The notes beneath the pieces were generated by a model, which was not told the origin of the DNA, did not search any database, and saw only the letters and a list, made by a program, of their open reading frames with translations. From positions 744,001 through 808,000 of the forward strand of contig NZ_SDLR01000001.1 in the NCBI RefSeq assembly GCF_004522215.1: a stretch of DNA of 64,000 nt. Direction: 5' to 3'. Source of the stretch: Ammoniphilus sp. YIM 78166 (GTDB taxonomy: Bacteria; Bacillota; Bacilli; Aneurinibacillales; RAOX-1). The position numbers were made by a program, and so were the translations under genes. Positions 1 through 7,535 of the stretch are shown here, in pieces (the first letter of the stretch is position 1; the number at the start of each line of letters is the position of its first letter).

Positions 1-159
1 GCGGACTTTTCTCCCAGCTAGTCGAAGACCTTCAAAAGCCTGAGGCGTCGTTACTTCGTGGATAAGATGAAGATCGATAAAGATAAGAGCGGGTTTGCCA
101 GGTTCTAGGTGAATGACGTGTTTTTCCCAGATTTTTTCGTACAGCGTTTTTGGTGTCAT
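1..159 (-). CDS. leuC: 3-isopropylmalate dehydratase large subunit, N-terminal part (truncated by window edge)
   Basis: Isomerises 2- to 3-isopropylmalate in leucine synthesis, as an iron-sulfur enzyme with LeuD. Only the first 53 codons lie in the window. They read [16 protein letters not shown] and later [19 protein letters not shown], the typical LeuC/aconitase-family start; the cluster cysteines are outside. An AAAGGGG Shine-Dalgarno lies upstream of ATG 159. The gene diverges from a LysR regulator whose intergenic region holds two palindromes, so leucine-related control by that regulator is likely. The rest of the leu operon is presumably further left. Confidence 0.93.
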   Translation of the reverse strand, partial: MTPKTLYEKIWEKHVIHLEPGKPALIFIDLHLIHEVTTPQAFEGLRLAGRKVR

Positions 160-227
160 CTTTTTATTCCCCTTTCTGATGTCGAACTAATTAATTTATT
201 TTTAACATTTTAATCGCCTTAGGTCTA

Positions 228-265
228 AGATATAATATCTATAAATACTATAGGTTTTACCTATA
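228..265. promoter_or_regulatory. paired palindromes in the leuC-LysR divergent promoter
   Basis: Two perfect inverted repeats lie side by side: AGATAT-A-ATATCT at 228-240 and TATAGGT-TTT-ACCTATA at 249-265. The second has the size and symmetry of a LysR-type recognition site. TATAAT at 231-236 could be the -10 of the regulator gene. Two sites about 20 bp apart between divergent genes fits autoregulation plus control of leuC. Binding is inferred. Confidence 0.5.
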
Positions 266-284
266 ACTAGGGAGTGGAACAGGA

Positions 285-1181
285 GTGGAACTACGGCAAC
301 TTGAATATGCCCTGATGTTGGCAGAGGAGCGTAATTTCTCCAGAGCCGCGGAGAAGCTGCATCTTGCCCAGCCCTCGCTTAGTCAGCAAATGATCAAATT
401 GGAAAAAGAGCTGGGAGTTCAGCTTTTTGAACGCCGACCAGGCGATATCCAATTAACCTATGCGGGAAAAAGATTTGTAGATCAAGCATCTCGAATCTTA
501 GACCAAGTAGAGCAGCTCAAGCAGGAAATGGAGGATCTGACGGATAATGCCCGTGGTGAAATTGTCATTGGTACGCTACCCATAACAGGTTCTCATTTGC
601 TTCCTGCGGCTCTCCCTTTATTTCAAAAGGAATTTCCAGGGATAGAACTGGTCCTTGTCGAGGAGCCGACCAATCAATTGGAGCAATTAACGCTTAAAGG
701 ACAGACTGATATTAGTTTACTGTCTTTGCCGCTAAGTGAAAAGGGTTTGGAAATCATTCCCTTGTTAGATGAGCCTATTTTACTAGCGGTTCCTCCGCAT
801 CATCCCTTTTCTCTGAAAAAAGAGATTGCCTTGCGGGATTGCAAGGAAGAGTCTTTTATTTTGCTGAAAAAAGGACAAGGCTTCCGAGAAATTTCCCTGC
901 GTTTATGCCAGGAGGCAGGCTTTGAGCCCCATGTGGTGTTTGAGAGCACGAACATTGAAACCGTTCAATCTTTGGTTGCATCCGGATTAGGGGTGGGGTT
1001 CATCCCTAAGATGGTGACGAGAACAAGACGCTCCGCGCATGTCCCCATTTTCTTGCCGATCAGCGACCTCAACCCTACTCGGACTCTTGTAATCGGTTAT
1101 AAGAAGGGAAGGTACCTGTCCAAAGCTGCAGAATCCTTTATTCATATCATGCGCAAGGTTGTAGAGTCAGGGAACTATTAG
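285..1181 (+). CDS. LysR-family transcriptional regulator, divergent from leuC
   Basis: DNA-binding regulator of 298 residues, usual for the family. Residues 1-60 form the winged HTH (MELRQLEYALMLAEERNFSR, then AAEKLHLAQPSLSQQMIKLE). Residues about 90-295 are the periplasmic-binding-protein-like effector domain. The start is GTG 285 with GGGAG upstream. Divergence from leuC suggests control of leucine synthesis, perhaps by an isopropylmalate-type effector; that is context only. It resembles the CynR/GltC branch, and the ligand cannot be read from sequence. Confidence 0.88.
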   Translation: MELRQLEYALMLAEERNFSRAAEKLHLAQPSLSQQMIKLEKELGVQLFERRPGDIQLTYAGKRFVDQASRILDQVEQLKQEMEDLTDNARGEIVIGTLPITGSHLLPAALPLFQKEFPGIELVLVEEPTNQLEQLTLKGQTDISLLSLPLSEKGLEIIPLLDEPILLAVPPHHPFSLKKEIALRDCKEESFILLKKGQGFREISLRLCQEAGFEPHVVFESTNIETVQSLVASGLGVGFIPKMVTRTRRSAHVPIFLPISDLNPTRTLVIGYKKGRYLSKAAESFIHIMRKVVESGNY

Positions 1182-1256
1182 CACATCGTATGTTTTTTTC
1201 AGGCGTTATTCTATGCTATAAATGGAGAGAAGACAAACTGTTAAGGAGGATGCTGT

Positions 1257-1502
1257 ATGAAGATGAAGGTGCAAATCGAATATTGCAACATGTGAAACTT
1301 CTTACCGAAAGCCATCAGGTTGATGGAGGAGCTTATGGACGATAGTAACTTCAGATACGATATAGAAGAAATCAACCTCTTGCCTAAAGGCGGGGGGATC
1401 TTTGAGGTAACAGTCAACAACCAATTAATCTATTCCAAAAAGGAAAAGGGACGTTTTCCGGAAAATGAGGAAGTTCCGACACTGATTCGTCAGCTGGGTT
1501 AA
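1257..1502 (+). CDS. SelW-like (Rdx family) selenoprotein with in-frame UGA selenocysteine
   Basis: The gene reads as 81 residues if TGA 1293-1295 is decoded as selenocysteine. ATG 1257 follows AAGGAGG (1243-1249) with ideal 7-nt spacing. The protein starts MKMKVQIEYCNMU, giving a C10-x-x-U13 redox motif at the end of the first strand, as in SelW/SelT/SelH Rdx proteins. After the UGA the same frame continues with GGGIFEVTVNNQLIYSKK and GRFPE, the conserved second half of Rdx. Downstream of the UGA, CCATC-AGGTT-GATGG (1312-1326) makes a hairpin with GGU in its loop, like a bacterial SECIS. Family members are thioredoxin-fold redox proteins of uncertain partner. A conventional annotation would give only a 60-residue fragment from TTG 1320. 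Whether the genome encodes SelA, SelB, SelC and SelD cannot be seen here; without them this would be a nonsense mutant. Confidence 0.85.
1312..1326 (+). promoter_or_regulatory. candidate bacterial SECIS hairpin
   Basis: Five perfect pairs, CCATC with GATGG, close a loop AGGTT; an extra A-T pair would leave a GGU triloop. The loop guanines are 22 nt past the UGA. Known bacterial SECIS elements, such as that of fdhF, place a G-G-U apical loop about 16-37 nt after the UGA to bind SelB. The element lies inside the coding sequence, as expected in bacteria. Confidence 0.7.
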
Positions 1503-1505
1503 AAG

Positions 1506-1533
1506 AAAGGGTGTGCTCCAAGAGCCACCCTTT
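1506..1533. terminator. bidirectional terminator between convergent genes
   Basis: AAAGGGTG and GCTC pair with GAGC and CACCCTTT around a CAA loop. It separates the selenoprotein gene from the convergent gene at 1532-1912 and overlaps the stop codon of the latter. Confidence 0.75.
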
Positions 1534-1912
1534 ATGAATTTACATATTCCGATTGAAATGAATTAGCCCCTGCATGAACGGAGAGAAGTGTATCCGCATA
1601 GCCCACGAGTCGATTAACGAGTTCATCTGCCAAGGCATAGACGAGGGGGTAAGCTTCCGGTTGATGAAGGGCAGGATCATCTAAGATGACTGTTGTATGA
1701 ATAAAGATTTCTTTGTTACCATATAAGTCATAATGAACAATGGCTTTTCCCGCTGCACCCTGGGTTTGGGGATCATGGTAGTTGGGAAGAAAAACATACC
1801 ATTCCTCTGCGGAAGCAGAACGGAAGTTTTTGGTAAAGCTCATATGCTGGAGTTCGGCTTCAATCTTTTGTTTGATTTCAGGGGTCATCAGCTCGACGAC
1901 TTTATCGTTCAT
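1532..1912 (-). CDS. uncharacterised cytosolic protein, 126 residues
   Basis: I do not recognise the family. The product is soluble and acidic, with no signal or membrane segment and no cysteine cluster; a central aromatic stretch contains EEWYVFLPNYHDP. Two in-frame ATGs exist at 1918 and 1912. AGGAGG ends only 1 nt before the first and 7 nt before the second, so 1912 is preferred. It diverges from the HAD phosphatase gene and converges on the selenoprotein gene. Confidence 0.7.
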   Translation of the reverse strand: MNDKVVELMTPEIKQKIEAELQHMSFTKNFRSASAEEWYVFLPNYHDPQTQGAAGKAIVHYDLYGNKEIFIHTTVILDDPALHQPEAYPLVYALADELVNRLVGYADTLLSVHAGANSFQSEYVNS

Positions 1913-1954
1913 TGTCATCCCTCCTAGGAGGAATTTTGTCCAAAAGGAGCGATT

Positions 1955-2608
1955 ATGAAACCAGTTAAACCTTTTGAGGCTTTCATCTTTGATATGGATA
2001 ATACCTTACTGCAATCCAAGATTGATTTCTTTAAGATGAAGAAAGTAGTCTATGATTTTCTTGTGCGTGAGAAGCTTCTACCGAGTGAATTTTCCTGGAT
2101 GGATAAAACGCCCTCACAAATTATCGAATGTGGTAGAACCCATGATGGATTTCAGCAGGTGGAGAAAGAGGTTTGGCAGCTAGTGGCAGAAGTAGAGGCC
2201 GAAGGGATGAAGAATGTGGTTCTCGAGCCTTATGCCATGGAGTTACTGGCTCATTTAAAGGAGCGAAATAAAGTAATCGCCCTTCTCACTAATAACGCCT
2301 ATGGTGCTGCTGCAAAAGCCCTAACGGACTTGTCTGTTCTCCATTTGTTTGATTTTGTCGCTGGCCGGGAGCAGATGGAGGAACTCAAGCCCTCCCCATC
2401 CGGCATTTTTCATATTCTTGCACATGACCCGACTAGACCTAAAGAGGAATGGGTCATGATTGGAGATTCCTGGATAGACGGGATGGCAGCCTCTCAAGCA
2501 GGAATTCCATTTATCGCTTACCAGGCTAGTGTCTCTGAGCTTGAAAAAAAAGGGGTTAGCCCGCTCAGAGCAATTGACAGCCTGAAAGAGTTGCATCATT
2601 GGATCTGA
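1955..2608 (+). CDS. HAD-superfamily hydrolase
   Basis: Predicted magnesium-dependent phosphatase of 217 residues. Motif I is FDMDNT with D13 as nucleophile and D15 as acid/base. Motif II is LLTNN near residue 110, motif III the lysine of LKPSP, and motif IV GDSWIDG near residue 170. A helical cap lies between motifs I and II, as in subfamily IA (Gph or pyrophosphatase-like). The substrate cannot be assigned. ATG 1955 follows AAAAGGAG. Confidence 0.85.
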   Translation: MKPVKPFEAFIFDMDNTLLQSKIDFFKMKKVVYDFLVREKLLPSEFSWMDKTPSQIIECGRTHDGFQQVEKEVWQLVAEVEAEGMKNVVLEPYAMELLAHLKERNKVIALLTNNAYGAAAKALTDLSVLHLFDFVAGREQMEELKPSPSGIFHILAHDPTRPKEEWVMIGDSWIDGMAASQAGIPFIAYQASVSELEKKGVSPLRAIDSLKELHHWI

Positions 2609-2688
2609 TAGTACATAAGCGAGGCTAGGGTTGCTCATAATACCACCAAGAATCGGGTTATCCCTGAGAAAAGAAAGGAAAACGAGCG

Positions 2689-2928
2689 ATGGATGTGGAA
2701 AAAGAATTAGAGCGTTTATTAATAGAAGGAGAACTCCCTCCGCAAGACGAGCAAAAAGAGGCCATTAAAAAATTGCCTCCTAGGTGGGTCGCTATATCTC
2801 CGAGCAGCTTTAATCAAGTCGAAGAAGAAACCAAAATCATTCGCAAGTATGTCCCAAAAGAAGAGGACGAAGCGAGACGAAAGGTGAAAAAGAATGATCG
2901 AAGTTACAAGTCTAGAACAGTGGAATGA
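2689..2928 (+). CDS. small charged protein of unknown function
   Basis: 79 residues, very rich in Glu and Lys (starts MDVEKELERLLIEGELPPQD), probably helical with a basic C-terminus. No domain is recognised. Its 3' end overlaps the next gene by 35 nt, which suggests translational coupling with the thioredoxin-like protein. Start ATG 2689 has AAAGGAAAACGAG upstream. Confidence 0.6.
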   Translation: MDVEKELERLLIEGELPPQDEQKEAIKKLPPRWVAISPSSFNQVEEETKIIRKYVPKEEDEARRKVKKNDRSYKSRTVE

Positions 2929-3238
2929 ACAAATTCATAAATCAGAAATAACGGTAGCCAAGTTTTATACGACTTGGTGCCCAGATTGTCATCGTATCGA
3001 TCCTTTCATGCCAGAAGTGGAAGAACAATTTTCGAATCAGATCCAGTTCGTTTCATTGGATCGCGATAGATTTCCAGAGTTGGCGCAAGAACTCGATATT
3101 TTTGGTATTCCGAGCTTCGTTGCTTTTCGCGAGGGTAAGGAGCTTATTCGCTTTGTCAGTCGGTTAGGCAAGTCTCGGGAAGAAATTGAGCAATTCTTAA
3201 ATCGCGTAGTTCAGGTCAGCCAGGCCTTGGAAACATAA
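2894..3238 (+). CDS. thioredoxin-like protein (YtpP/YdbP type)
   Basis: 114-residue thioredoxin-fold protein with active site C29-P-D-C32 in TTWCPDC and the cis-proline loop GIPSF near residue 75. Expected role is cytosolic thiol-disulfide exchange. WCPDC instead of WCGPC marks it as a thioredoxin-like paralogue rather than the main TrxA. The gene overlaps the charged protein before it and lies 11 nt before the nucleotidase gene, so the three are probably co-transcribed. Confidence 0.87.
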   Translation: MIEVTSLEQWNEQIHKSEITVAKFYTTWCPDCHRIDPFMPEVEEQFSNQIQFVSLDRDRFPELAQELDIFGIPSFVAFREGKELIRFVSRLGKSREEIEQFLNRVVQVSQALET

Positions 3239-3249
3239 GAGGTGTTTGT

Positions 3250-3816
3250 ATGTCTAAACTTACTTTGGGGATCGATATTGATGGAACGCTAACGGAATTC
3301 GATTCATTCCTTCCCTATTTGAATCAGCTTTTGAATACTCAGGTCAAACCAGAGCAAATCATTCAGTATGACTTGCACGAGATTTTTGGGATGGAGTATC
3401 AAGCGTTTTCGGACTTGTTTGATAAGCACAGTATTCCCATGTATGAGAAATCGGTACCAAGACCCTGTGCAAAGGATCAATTGCGCTGGATGGATCAGCG
3501 GTTTGACATCGTGTATATTACGGCCAGGTATAAAGAGTTTGAAAAGCTAACACAGGAATGGCTGCGTGAGCATGGGTTTCCAAGCCGTCATATCGTGTGC
3601 ACAGGTTCACATGATAAGGTGGAAGCCATTCGGAATCACCAAGTCAAACTGATGGTTGAGGACCGTCTGGAAAATGCCCTGCAGATCTGGGATGATCTTC
3701 GTGTTCCGGTATATCTGCTGGATACGCCTTACAATCAGGCAAAACTTCCTTCTGGAGTCATTCGGGTCAACAACTGGCATGATATCCAGAAGGACCTCCT
3801 TCAAAAAGGGTATTAA
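3250..3816 (+). CDS. 5'(3')-deoxyribonucleotidase-like HAD phosphatase
   Basis: 188 residues starting MSKLTLGIDIDGTLTEFDS; D9 and D11 are the HAD catalytic pair. The middle contains VYITAR (motif II) and the end VEDRLENAL (motif IV), as in the NT5C/YqfW group of nucleoside-monophosphate phosphatases. The likely reaction is dephosphorylation of (deoxy)nucleoside monophosphates. It follows the thioredoxin-like gene closely, with AGAGGTGTTTGT before ATG 3250. Confidence 0.78.
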   Translation: MSKLTLGIDIDGTLTEFDSFLPYLNQLLNTQVKPEQIIQYDLHEIFGMEYQAFSDLFDKHSIPMYEKSVPRPCAKDQLRWMDQRFDIVYITARYKEFEKLTQEWLREHGFPSRHIVCTGSHDKVEAIRNHQVKLMVEDRLENALQIWDDLRVPVYLLDTPYNQAKLPSGVIRVNNWHDIQKDLLQKGY

Positions 3817-3838
3817 TATGTAACAATTTCTTAAAACT

Positions 3839-3885
3839 CTTGAACTAGCATAATATGGTATAGTCAACATAGCTGTGAGTTCAAG
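3839..3885. promoter_or_regulatory. inverted repeat in the promoter of the MaoC hydratase gene
   Basis: CTTGAACT (3839-3846) and AGTTCAAG (3878-3885) are perfect 8-bp arms around an AT-rich centre. The arms flank the probable promoter, so a dimeric repressor site or leader hairpin is possible. No regulator can be named. Confidence 0.3.
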
Positions 3886-3897
3886 GGGGTAGTTGAA

Positions 3898-4329
3898 ATG
3901 GAGATGCAAAAAGAATTAACCTATGATGAGATTCAGATCGGCAATCGGACTCATTTTACAAAGACGATTGCCGATTATGATATTTACCAGTTCGCTGGCA
4001 TTACGGGAGACTTTAATCCTATGCATATTGATGCGGAGTTTGCCCAAAAAACGTTTTTCAAGGGTAGAATCGCCCATGGAATGCTCAGCGCCAGCTTTAT
4101 ATCAACTGTGTTGGGGATGAAGCTTCCTGGACCTAACACGATCTATCTTGCCCAGAATCTCCGTTTTCTGGCTCCGGTCTATATCGGAGACACGATTAAG
4201 GCTGAGGTTGAGGTTATTGAGAAAATCGATGAAAAAAAGCAGATCAAGTTAAGAACAACCGTCTACAAACAAGATGGAACAAAGGTGGTTGACGGCGAAG
4301 CCTTAGTCATGAAAAAATCGCTAACGTAA
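3898..4329 (+). CDS. phaJ: MaoC-like (R)-specific enoyl-CoA hydratase
   Basis: 143-residue single hot-dog domain. The hydratase-2 motif is present: D38 and H43 in TGDFNPMHIDAEFA, followed by GRIAHGML. Members hydrate trans-2-enoyl-CoA to (R)-3-hydroxyacyl-CoA, often supplying polyhydroxyalkanoate synthesis. No PHA synthase is nearby, so the pathway is open and the symbol is by similarity. ATG 3898 follows AAGGGGGTAG. Confidence 0.82.
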   Translation: MEMQKELTYDEIQIGNRTHFTKTIADYDIYQFAGITGDFNPMHIDAEFAQKTFFKGRIAHGMLSASFISTVLGMKLPGPNTIYLAQNLRFLAPVYIGDTIKAEVEVIEKIDEKKQIKLRTTVYKQDGTKVVDGEALVMKKSLT

Positions 4330-4333
4330 GTAA

Positions 4334-4396
4334 AATCCGAACATTTTATCAGTTTGGAATAAAGTAAGCCTTTTTTAGTTGATAAATGTTCGGATT
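4334..4396. repeat. long inverted repeat downstream of phaJ
   Basis: AATCCGAACATTTTATC (4334-4350) pairs with GATAAATGTTCGGATT (4381-4396), with one extra base in the left arm. The spacer is about 30 nt. There is no T-run, so it is a poor intrinsic terminator. It may be a small palindromic repeat or a leader element of the next gene. Confidence 0.5.
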
Positions 4397-4452
4397 CCGC
4401 ATAAAATGGTTATGGGAAACCACATATGTCATGTAAAGGTAGGGGTACGCCC

Positions 4453-4980
4453 ATGGCCGATTTATCTGGACTTCGACAGTTAACACAATTGATTCGACAT
4501 TTTGAGAAAAAAGTAGAGGGTGCCCAGTTAAGAATCCTGACTCATGAGCATCGTGAAGAGATCGCGCGCTTCATGGCAGAGGGGCTTCTCGCAGCAGACC
4601 AGACTCAAAAAATCAGAATTGAAACCAGCTCGGGTGAATATTTGAATCATCTCGCCATTCTTGAAGTGGGCGGGAACAAATATACGTTTTCTAAGGATCA
4701 TCAGGGAGTGTTCATAAGTGAGATTAACTACTACACCTGCAGGATCACACCCGATTCACATGGTATTCTTGTTTACCATCAAGATTATCCCGGAGTGATT
4801 CATGATGTTTCTCGGGTACTTGCTGAAAACAAGATCAACATATTCAGCATGAACGTGTCGCGGGAGCAGAAAGGAAAGTCTGCCCTTCTCGTATCGCTTA
4901 CGGATGAGGAAATTTCATCTGCTATCATCAGCAGACTGCAGCAATTGCCACAAGTCCATCAGGTCTTATCTTTGCAATAA
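4453..4980 (+). CDS. ACT-domain protein, SerA C-terminal-like
   Basis: 175 residues. The last 75 form an ACT domain (DYPGVIHDVSRVLAENKINI) very like the serine-sensing domain at the end of 3-phosphoglycerate dehydrogenase. The first 100 resemble the substrate-binding domain before it. No catalytic domain is present, so it may be a free regulatory domain or part of a split dehydratase. ATG 4453 is chosen over ATG 4426 because AGGTAGGGG lies at the right distance. A strong terminator follows. Confidence 0.72.
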   Translation: MADLSGLRQLTQLIRHFEKKVEGAQLRILTHEHREEIARFMAEGLLAADQTQKIRIETSSGEYLNHLAILEVGGNKYTFSKDHQGVFISEINYYTCRITPDSHGILVYHQDYPGVIHDVSRVLAENKINIFSMNVSREQKGKSALLVSLTDEEISSAIISRLQQLPQVHQVLSLQ

Positions 4981-4992
4981 TCCTAAAAGTTG

Positions 4993-5036
4993 GGTGTACG
5001 CCTGGCGACCGCCAAGCGTACACCTTTGTTTTTTTA
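4993..5036 (+). terminator. strong rho-independent terminator
   Basis: GGTGTACGC and TGGC pair with GCCA and GCGTACACC, followed by TTTG and seven T. It ends the ACT gene and rules out any ABC-F start upstream of it. Confidence 0.9.
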
Positions 5037-5076
5037 TGTTATGATTAGAGAAAAATCAATGATGCAGGTGTTAATG

Positions 5077-6981
5077 ATGAATATTTTATCGATGGAGTCC
5101 GTATCCAAATCATATGGCATAAAGCCTCTTCTAGAGGATATTACTTTCGGTATTGAAGCGGGACAAAAGATTGGGCTGATTGGGGTAAACGGAACAGGAA
5201 AGTCTACGTTCCTCAAAATCGTAGCAGGTATCCTTCCGCCTGACCAAGGAAGAGTCGCTGTCGGGAACCAAGTGCGGATTCAGTATTTGTCCCAGGAACC
5301 TGTTTTTGAGCAAGATATGACCGTGTTGGATTATGTATTTAAAGGGGATTCCCCGATCATGAAGCTTGTCCACCGATACGAGCAGGTGCTAGAAAGTCTG
5401 AATCAAAGCCCGGAAGACTTGCGCCTGCAAAAACAGCTTCATGATTTGATTCCGCAGATGGATACGCTTGACGCTTGGGAGCTTGAAACCCATGCCAAGT
5501 CCATCTTAACCCAATTAGGCATAATGCAGTTCTCTCAGCAAGTCCAGGCGCTATCCGGCGGCCAGAAAAAAAGAGTAGCGATGGCTCGGGCTCTTATTCA
5601 CCCAGCTGACCTCCTCATTTTAGATGAGCCTACCAACCATATCGACCATGAAACGGTGGAGTGGCTAGAAGACTATTTGGCTAAATATCGAGGAGCCTTG
5701 ATGCTGATTACCCATGATCGTTATTTCCTAGATCGTGTCGTCGGCCAGATCATTGAACTCGAACAAGGGAAGCTCTACCGATATGAAGGGAATTATTCGG
5801 CATTTCTGGAACAGAAAGCGCTGCGGCTCGAGCAGCTGGCAGCATCTGAAGCCAAGCGGCAAAATATCCTTCGACGGGAAGTGGCTTGGCTCCGACGCGG
5901 GGCCAAGGCTCGAACCACGAAACAAAAAGCGAGAATTGATCGCATAGAGGATTTACAACAAGCGGGTTATGAACAAAAAAACGAATCGATCGATCTGGCT
6001 GCGTTAAGCACGAGTCGTCTGGGGAAGAAGGTGTTAGAGCTTGAGCATGTCACGAAACGCATAGATGGACGAACCCTGATCCAAGATTTTAGCTATATCG
6101 TCCTACCTGGTGACCGAGTAGGGATCATTGGCAAGAATGGCTCTGGAAAATCTACCTTGCTCAACATGATTGCGGGCCGTATTTCTCCGGATGAGGGACA
6201 GATTGAACAGGGAGAAACCGTGCGACTTTCCTACTACGATCAGGAAAGCATGAACCTAGATCCTTCCATGAAGGTGATCGATTATATTAAGGAAGCTGCT
6301 GAAGTGATCTATGCGACGGATGGATCCGTGCTTACCGCATCGCAAATGCTCGAACGTTTTCTGTTTCCGCCTAGCATCCAGTGGAATCCGATTGCTCGTC
6401 TCTCGGGAGGAGAGAAGAGACGCTTGTATCTCCTGCGCACGCTAATGGAACAACCGAATGTTCTTTTGCTCGATGAGCCGACGAACGATCTAGACATACA
6501 GACGCTTACCATCTTGGAAGACTACCTTGACCAGTTCCCAGGAGCCGTTGTGATTGTGTCCCATGATCGGTTTTTCTTGGATCGCACAATCGACCATCTA
6601 TTCTACTTCGATGACCATGGCATCTTGCAGCCTTTCTTCGGAAACTACAGCGACTATTTAGAAAAGAAAAAATCAGAAGAAGTAGTTCAAAAGCAAGAAA
6701 AGAAAGAAGTGAAGCAGCAAGAAATGTTGGCTGCCGCCGCTCCTTCAGCCAAGCCTAAAAAGATGACGTTTAAAGAACAAAAGGAATTCGAACAGATTGA
6801 AGGGAAAATTGCGGAGCTTGAAGAACGTAATGCCCAGCTGCTTGCTCAGATCAACGAAGTTGGAGGAGACTATCAGGCACTAGCCGCCCTATCTTCTGAA
6901 CAGGAAGCTGTTTCGATTGCTCTGGATGAAGCGATGGAACGCTGGGCTGAGCTTTCCGAGCTGGCGGAGGGAACTTCCTAG
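5077..6981 (+). CDS. yfmR: ABC-F family ribosome-associated ATPase (YfmR/Uup-like)
   Basis: 634-residue soluble protein with two ATP-binding cassettes and no membrane part. Cassette 1 has Walker A GVNGTGKST (about 36-44), signature LSGGQKKR and Walker B LLILDEPTNHID. Cassette 2 has GKNGSGKST, LSGGEKRR and LLLDEPTNDLD. An arginine-rich linker sits between them. After residue 560 comes a charged coiled coil typical of Uup/YfmR. Such proteins act on stalled ribosomes and their tRNAs. Start 5077 (MNILSMESVSKSYG) is behind an AGGTG site. Upstream in-frame ATGs at 5059-5074 are possible, but anything before 5036 is inside the terminator. Confidence 0.88.
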   Translation: MNILSMESVSKSYGIKPLLEDITFGIEAGQKIGLIGVNGTGKSTFLKIVAGILPPDQGRVAVGNQVRIQYLSQEPVFEQDMTVLDYVFKGDSPIMKLVHRYEQVLESLNQSPEDLRLQKQLHDLIPQMDTLDAWELETHAKSILTQLGIMQFSQQVQALSGGQKKRVAMARALIHPADLLILDEPTNHIDHETVEWLEDYLAKYRGALMLITHDRYFLDRVVGQIIELEQGKLYRYEGNYSAFLEQKALRLEQLAASEAKRQNILRREVAWLRRGAKARTTKQKARIDRIEDLQQAGYEQKNESIDLAALSTSRLGKKVLELEHVTKRIDGRTLIQDFSYIVLPGDRVGIIGKNGSGKSTLLNMIAGRISPDEGQIEQGETVRLSYYDQESMNLDPSMKVIDYIKEAAEVIYATDGSVLTASQMLERFLFPPSIQWNPIARLSGGEKRRLYLLRTLMEQPNVLLLDEPTNDLDIQTLTILEDYLDQFPGAVVIVSHDRFFLDRTIDHLFYFDDHGILQPFFGNYSDYLEKKKSEEVVQKQEKKEVKQQEMLAAAAPSAKPKKMTFKEQKEFEQIEGKIAELEERNAQLLAQINEVGGDYQALAALSSEQEAVSIALDEAMERWAELSELAEGTS

Positions 6982-7042
6982 ATGCATGAAGTAGGCTCCA
7001 AAAGGAAAGGGTAAAGAGAACAGGAAGCGATAAGGAGGAGGC

Positions 7043-7285
7043 GTGAAGGTGGACATTCAAGAGAAGCTGCAGTTGATGTTAGATCAACAAATCTTCGGTG
7101 CCATTGAACTCAAGGATCAAAGGCAAATTATTGGTACGGTCGATGCCATCGATCTAAGTCAAATTACCTTTTTAGATCACTCCCCCAATGAAATCCAGCC
7201 GTTAATTACGGCTGCAATGGAGGACATTGCGGCTGTTCATATCCCAGAGATGAGCTGTCAAGAAGAGGCTGACCCAAAAGTTTAG
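7043..7285 (+). CDS. uncharacterised 80-residue protein
   Basis: Small soluble protein (MDIQEK after a GTG start; includes FGAIELKDQRQIIGTVDAID), mostly beta and acidic. No family is recognised; the middle looks like a small barrel or PRC-like fold, but that is a guess. AAGGAGGAGGC precedes GTG 7043 at ideal spacing, so translation is likely. Confidence 0.6.
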   Translation: MKVDIQEKLQLMLDQQIFGAIELKDQRQIIGTVDAIDLSQITFLDHSPNEIQPLITAAMEDIAAVHIPEMSCQEEADPKV

Positions 7286-7303
7286 GCCGGGGGGCGCAAT
7301 AAG

Positions 7304-7480
7304 CGGATAGTATTCTGGTTATTTTACTGAGCTCCTGCTAAATGGCCAAATAACCGGAGTCCTATCCGGTAATTTGGATTTAGAGCCCCCAGATGACCAT
7401 CCAAATGTCAAAATAGTCGGAGTCACGTCCGACTATTTTGGCATTTTTAAACACTTTTCCCCAACATAATCGGAATCTGC
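7304..7480. repeat. cluster of three related hairpins with covarying stems
   Basis: Three hairpins share an apical CGGA-n-TC...TCG pattern but have different stems. (1) AAATAACCGGA, loop, TCCGGTAATTT at 7348-7375. (2) CAAAATAGTCGGA, loop GTCACG, TCCGACTATTTTG at 7409-7440. (3) a TAATCG/CGATTA hairpin near 7469-7490. The first can instead pair with an upstream arm GGATAG...TCTGGTTATTT (7304-7322), so two structures are mutually exclusive. They lie between convergent genes, and the second could end transcription. Confidence 0.55.
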
Positions 7481-7535
7481 TTCGATTAATTGCCTGAGGG
7501 CTTCAGTTGGAGAAACCAAATCCTATCGAAAGTTT

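Noticed and set aside
160-284. T-box or other riboswitch before leuC
   Set aside because: The 125-bp gap is too short for a T-box leader on the leuC strand and shows no T-box sequence; palindromic operator sites explain it better.
1320-1502. Stand-alone 60-residue gene starting at TTG 1320
   Set aside because: It has no SD at the right place, lies in the same frame as the upstream C-x-x-UGA segment with a perfect SD, and lacks the first strand and redox motif of the Rdx fold. It is the tail of the selenoprotein gene.
4990-5076. Upstream extension of the ABC-F gene
   Set aside because: It would start inside the strong terminator hairpin at 4993-5036.
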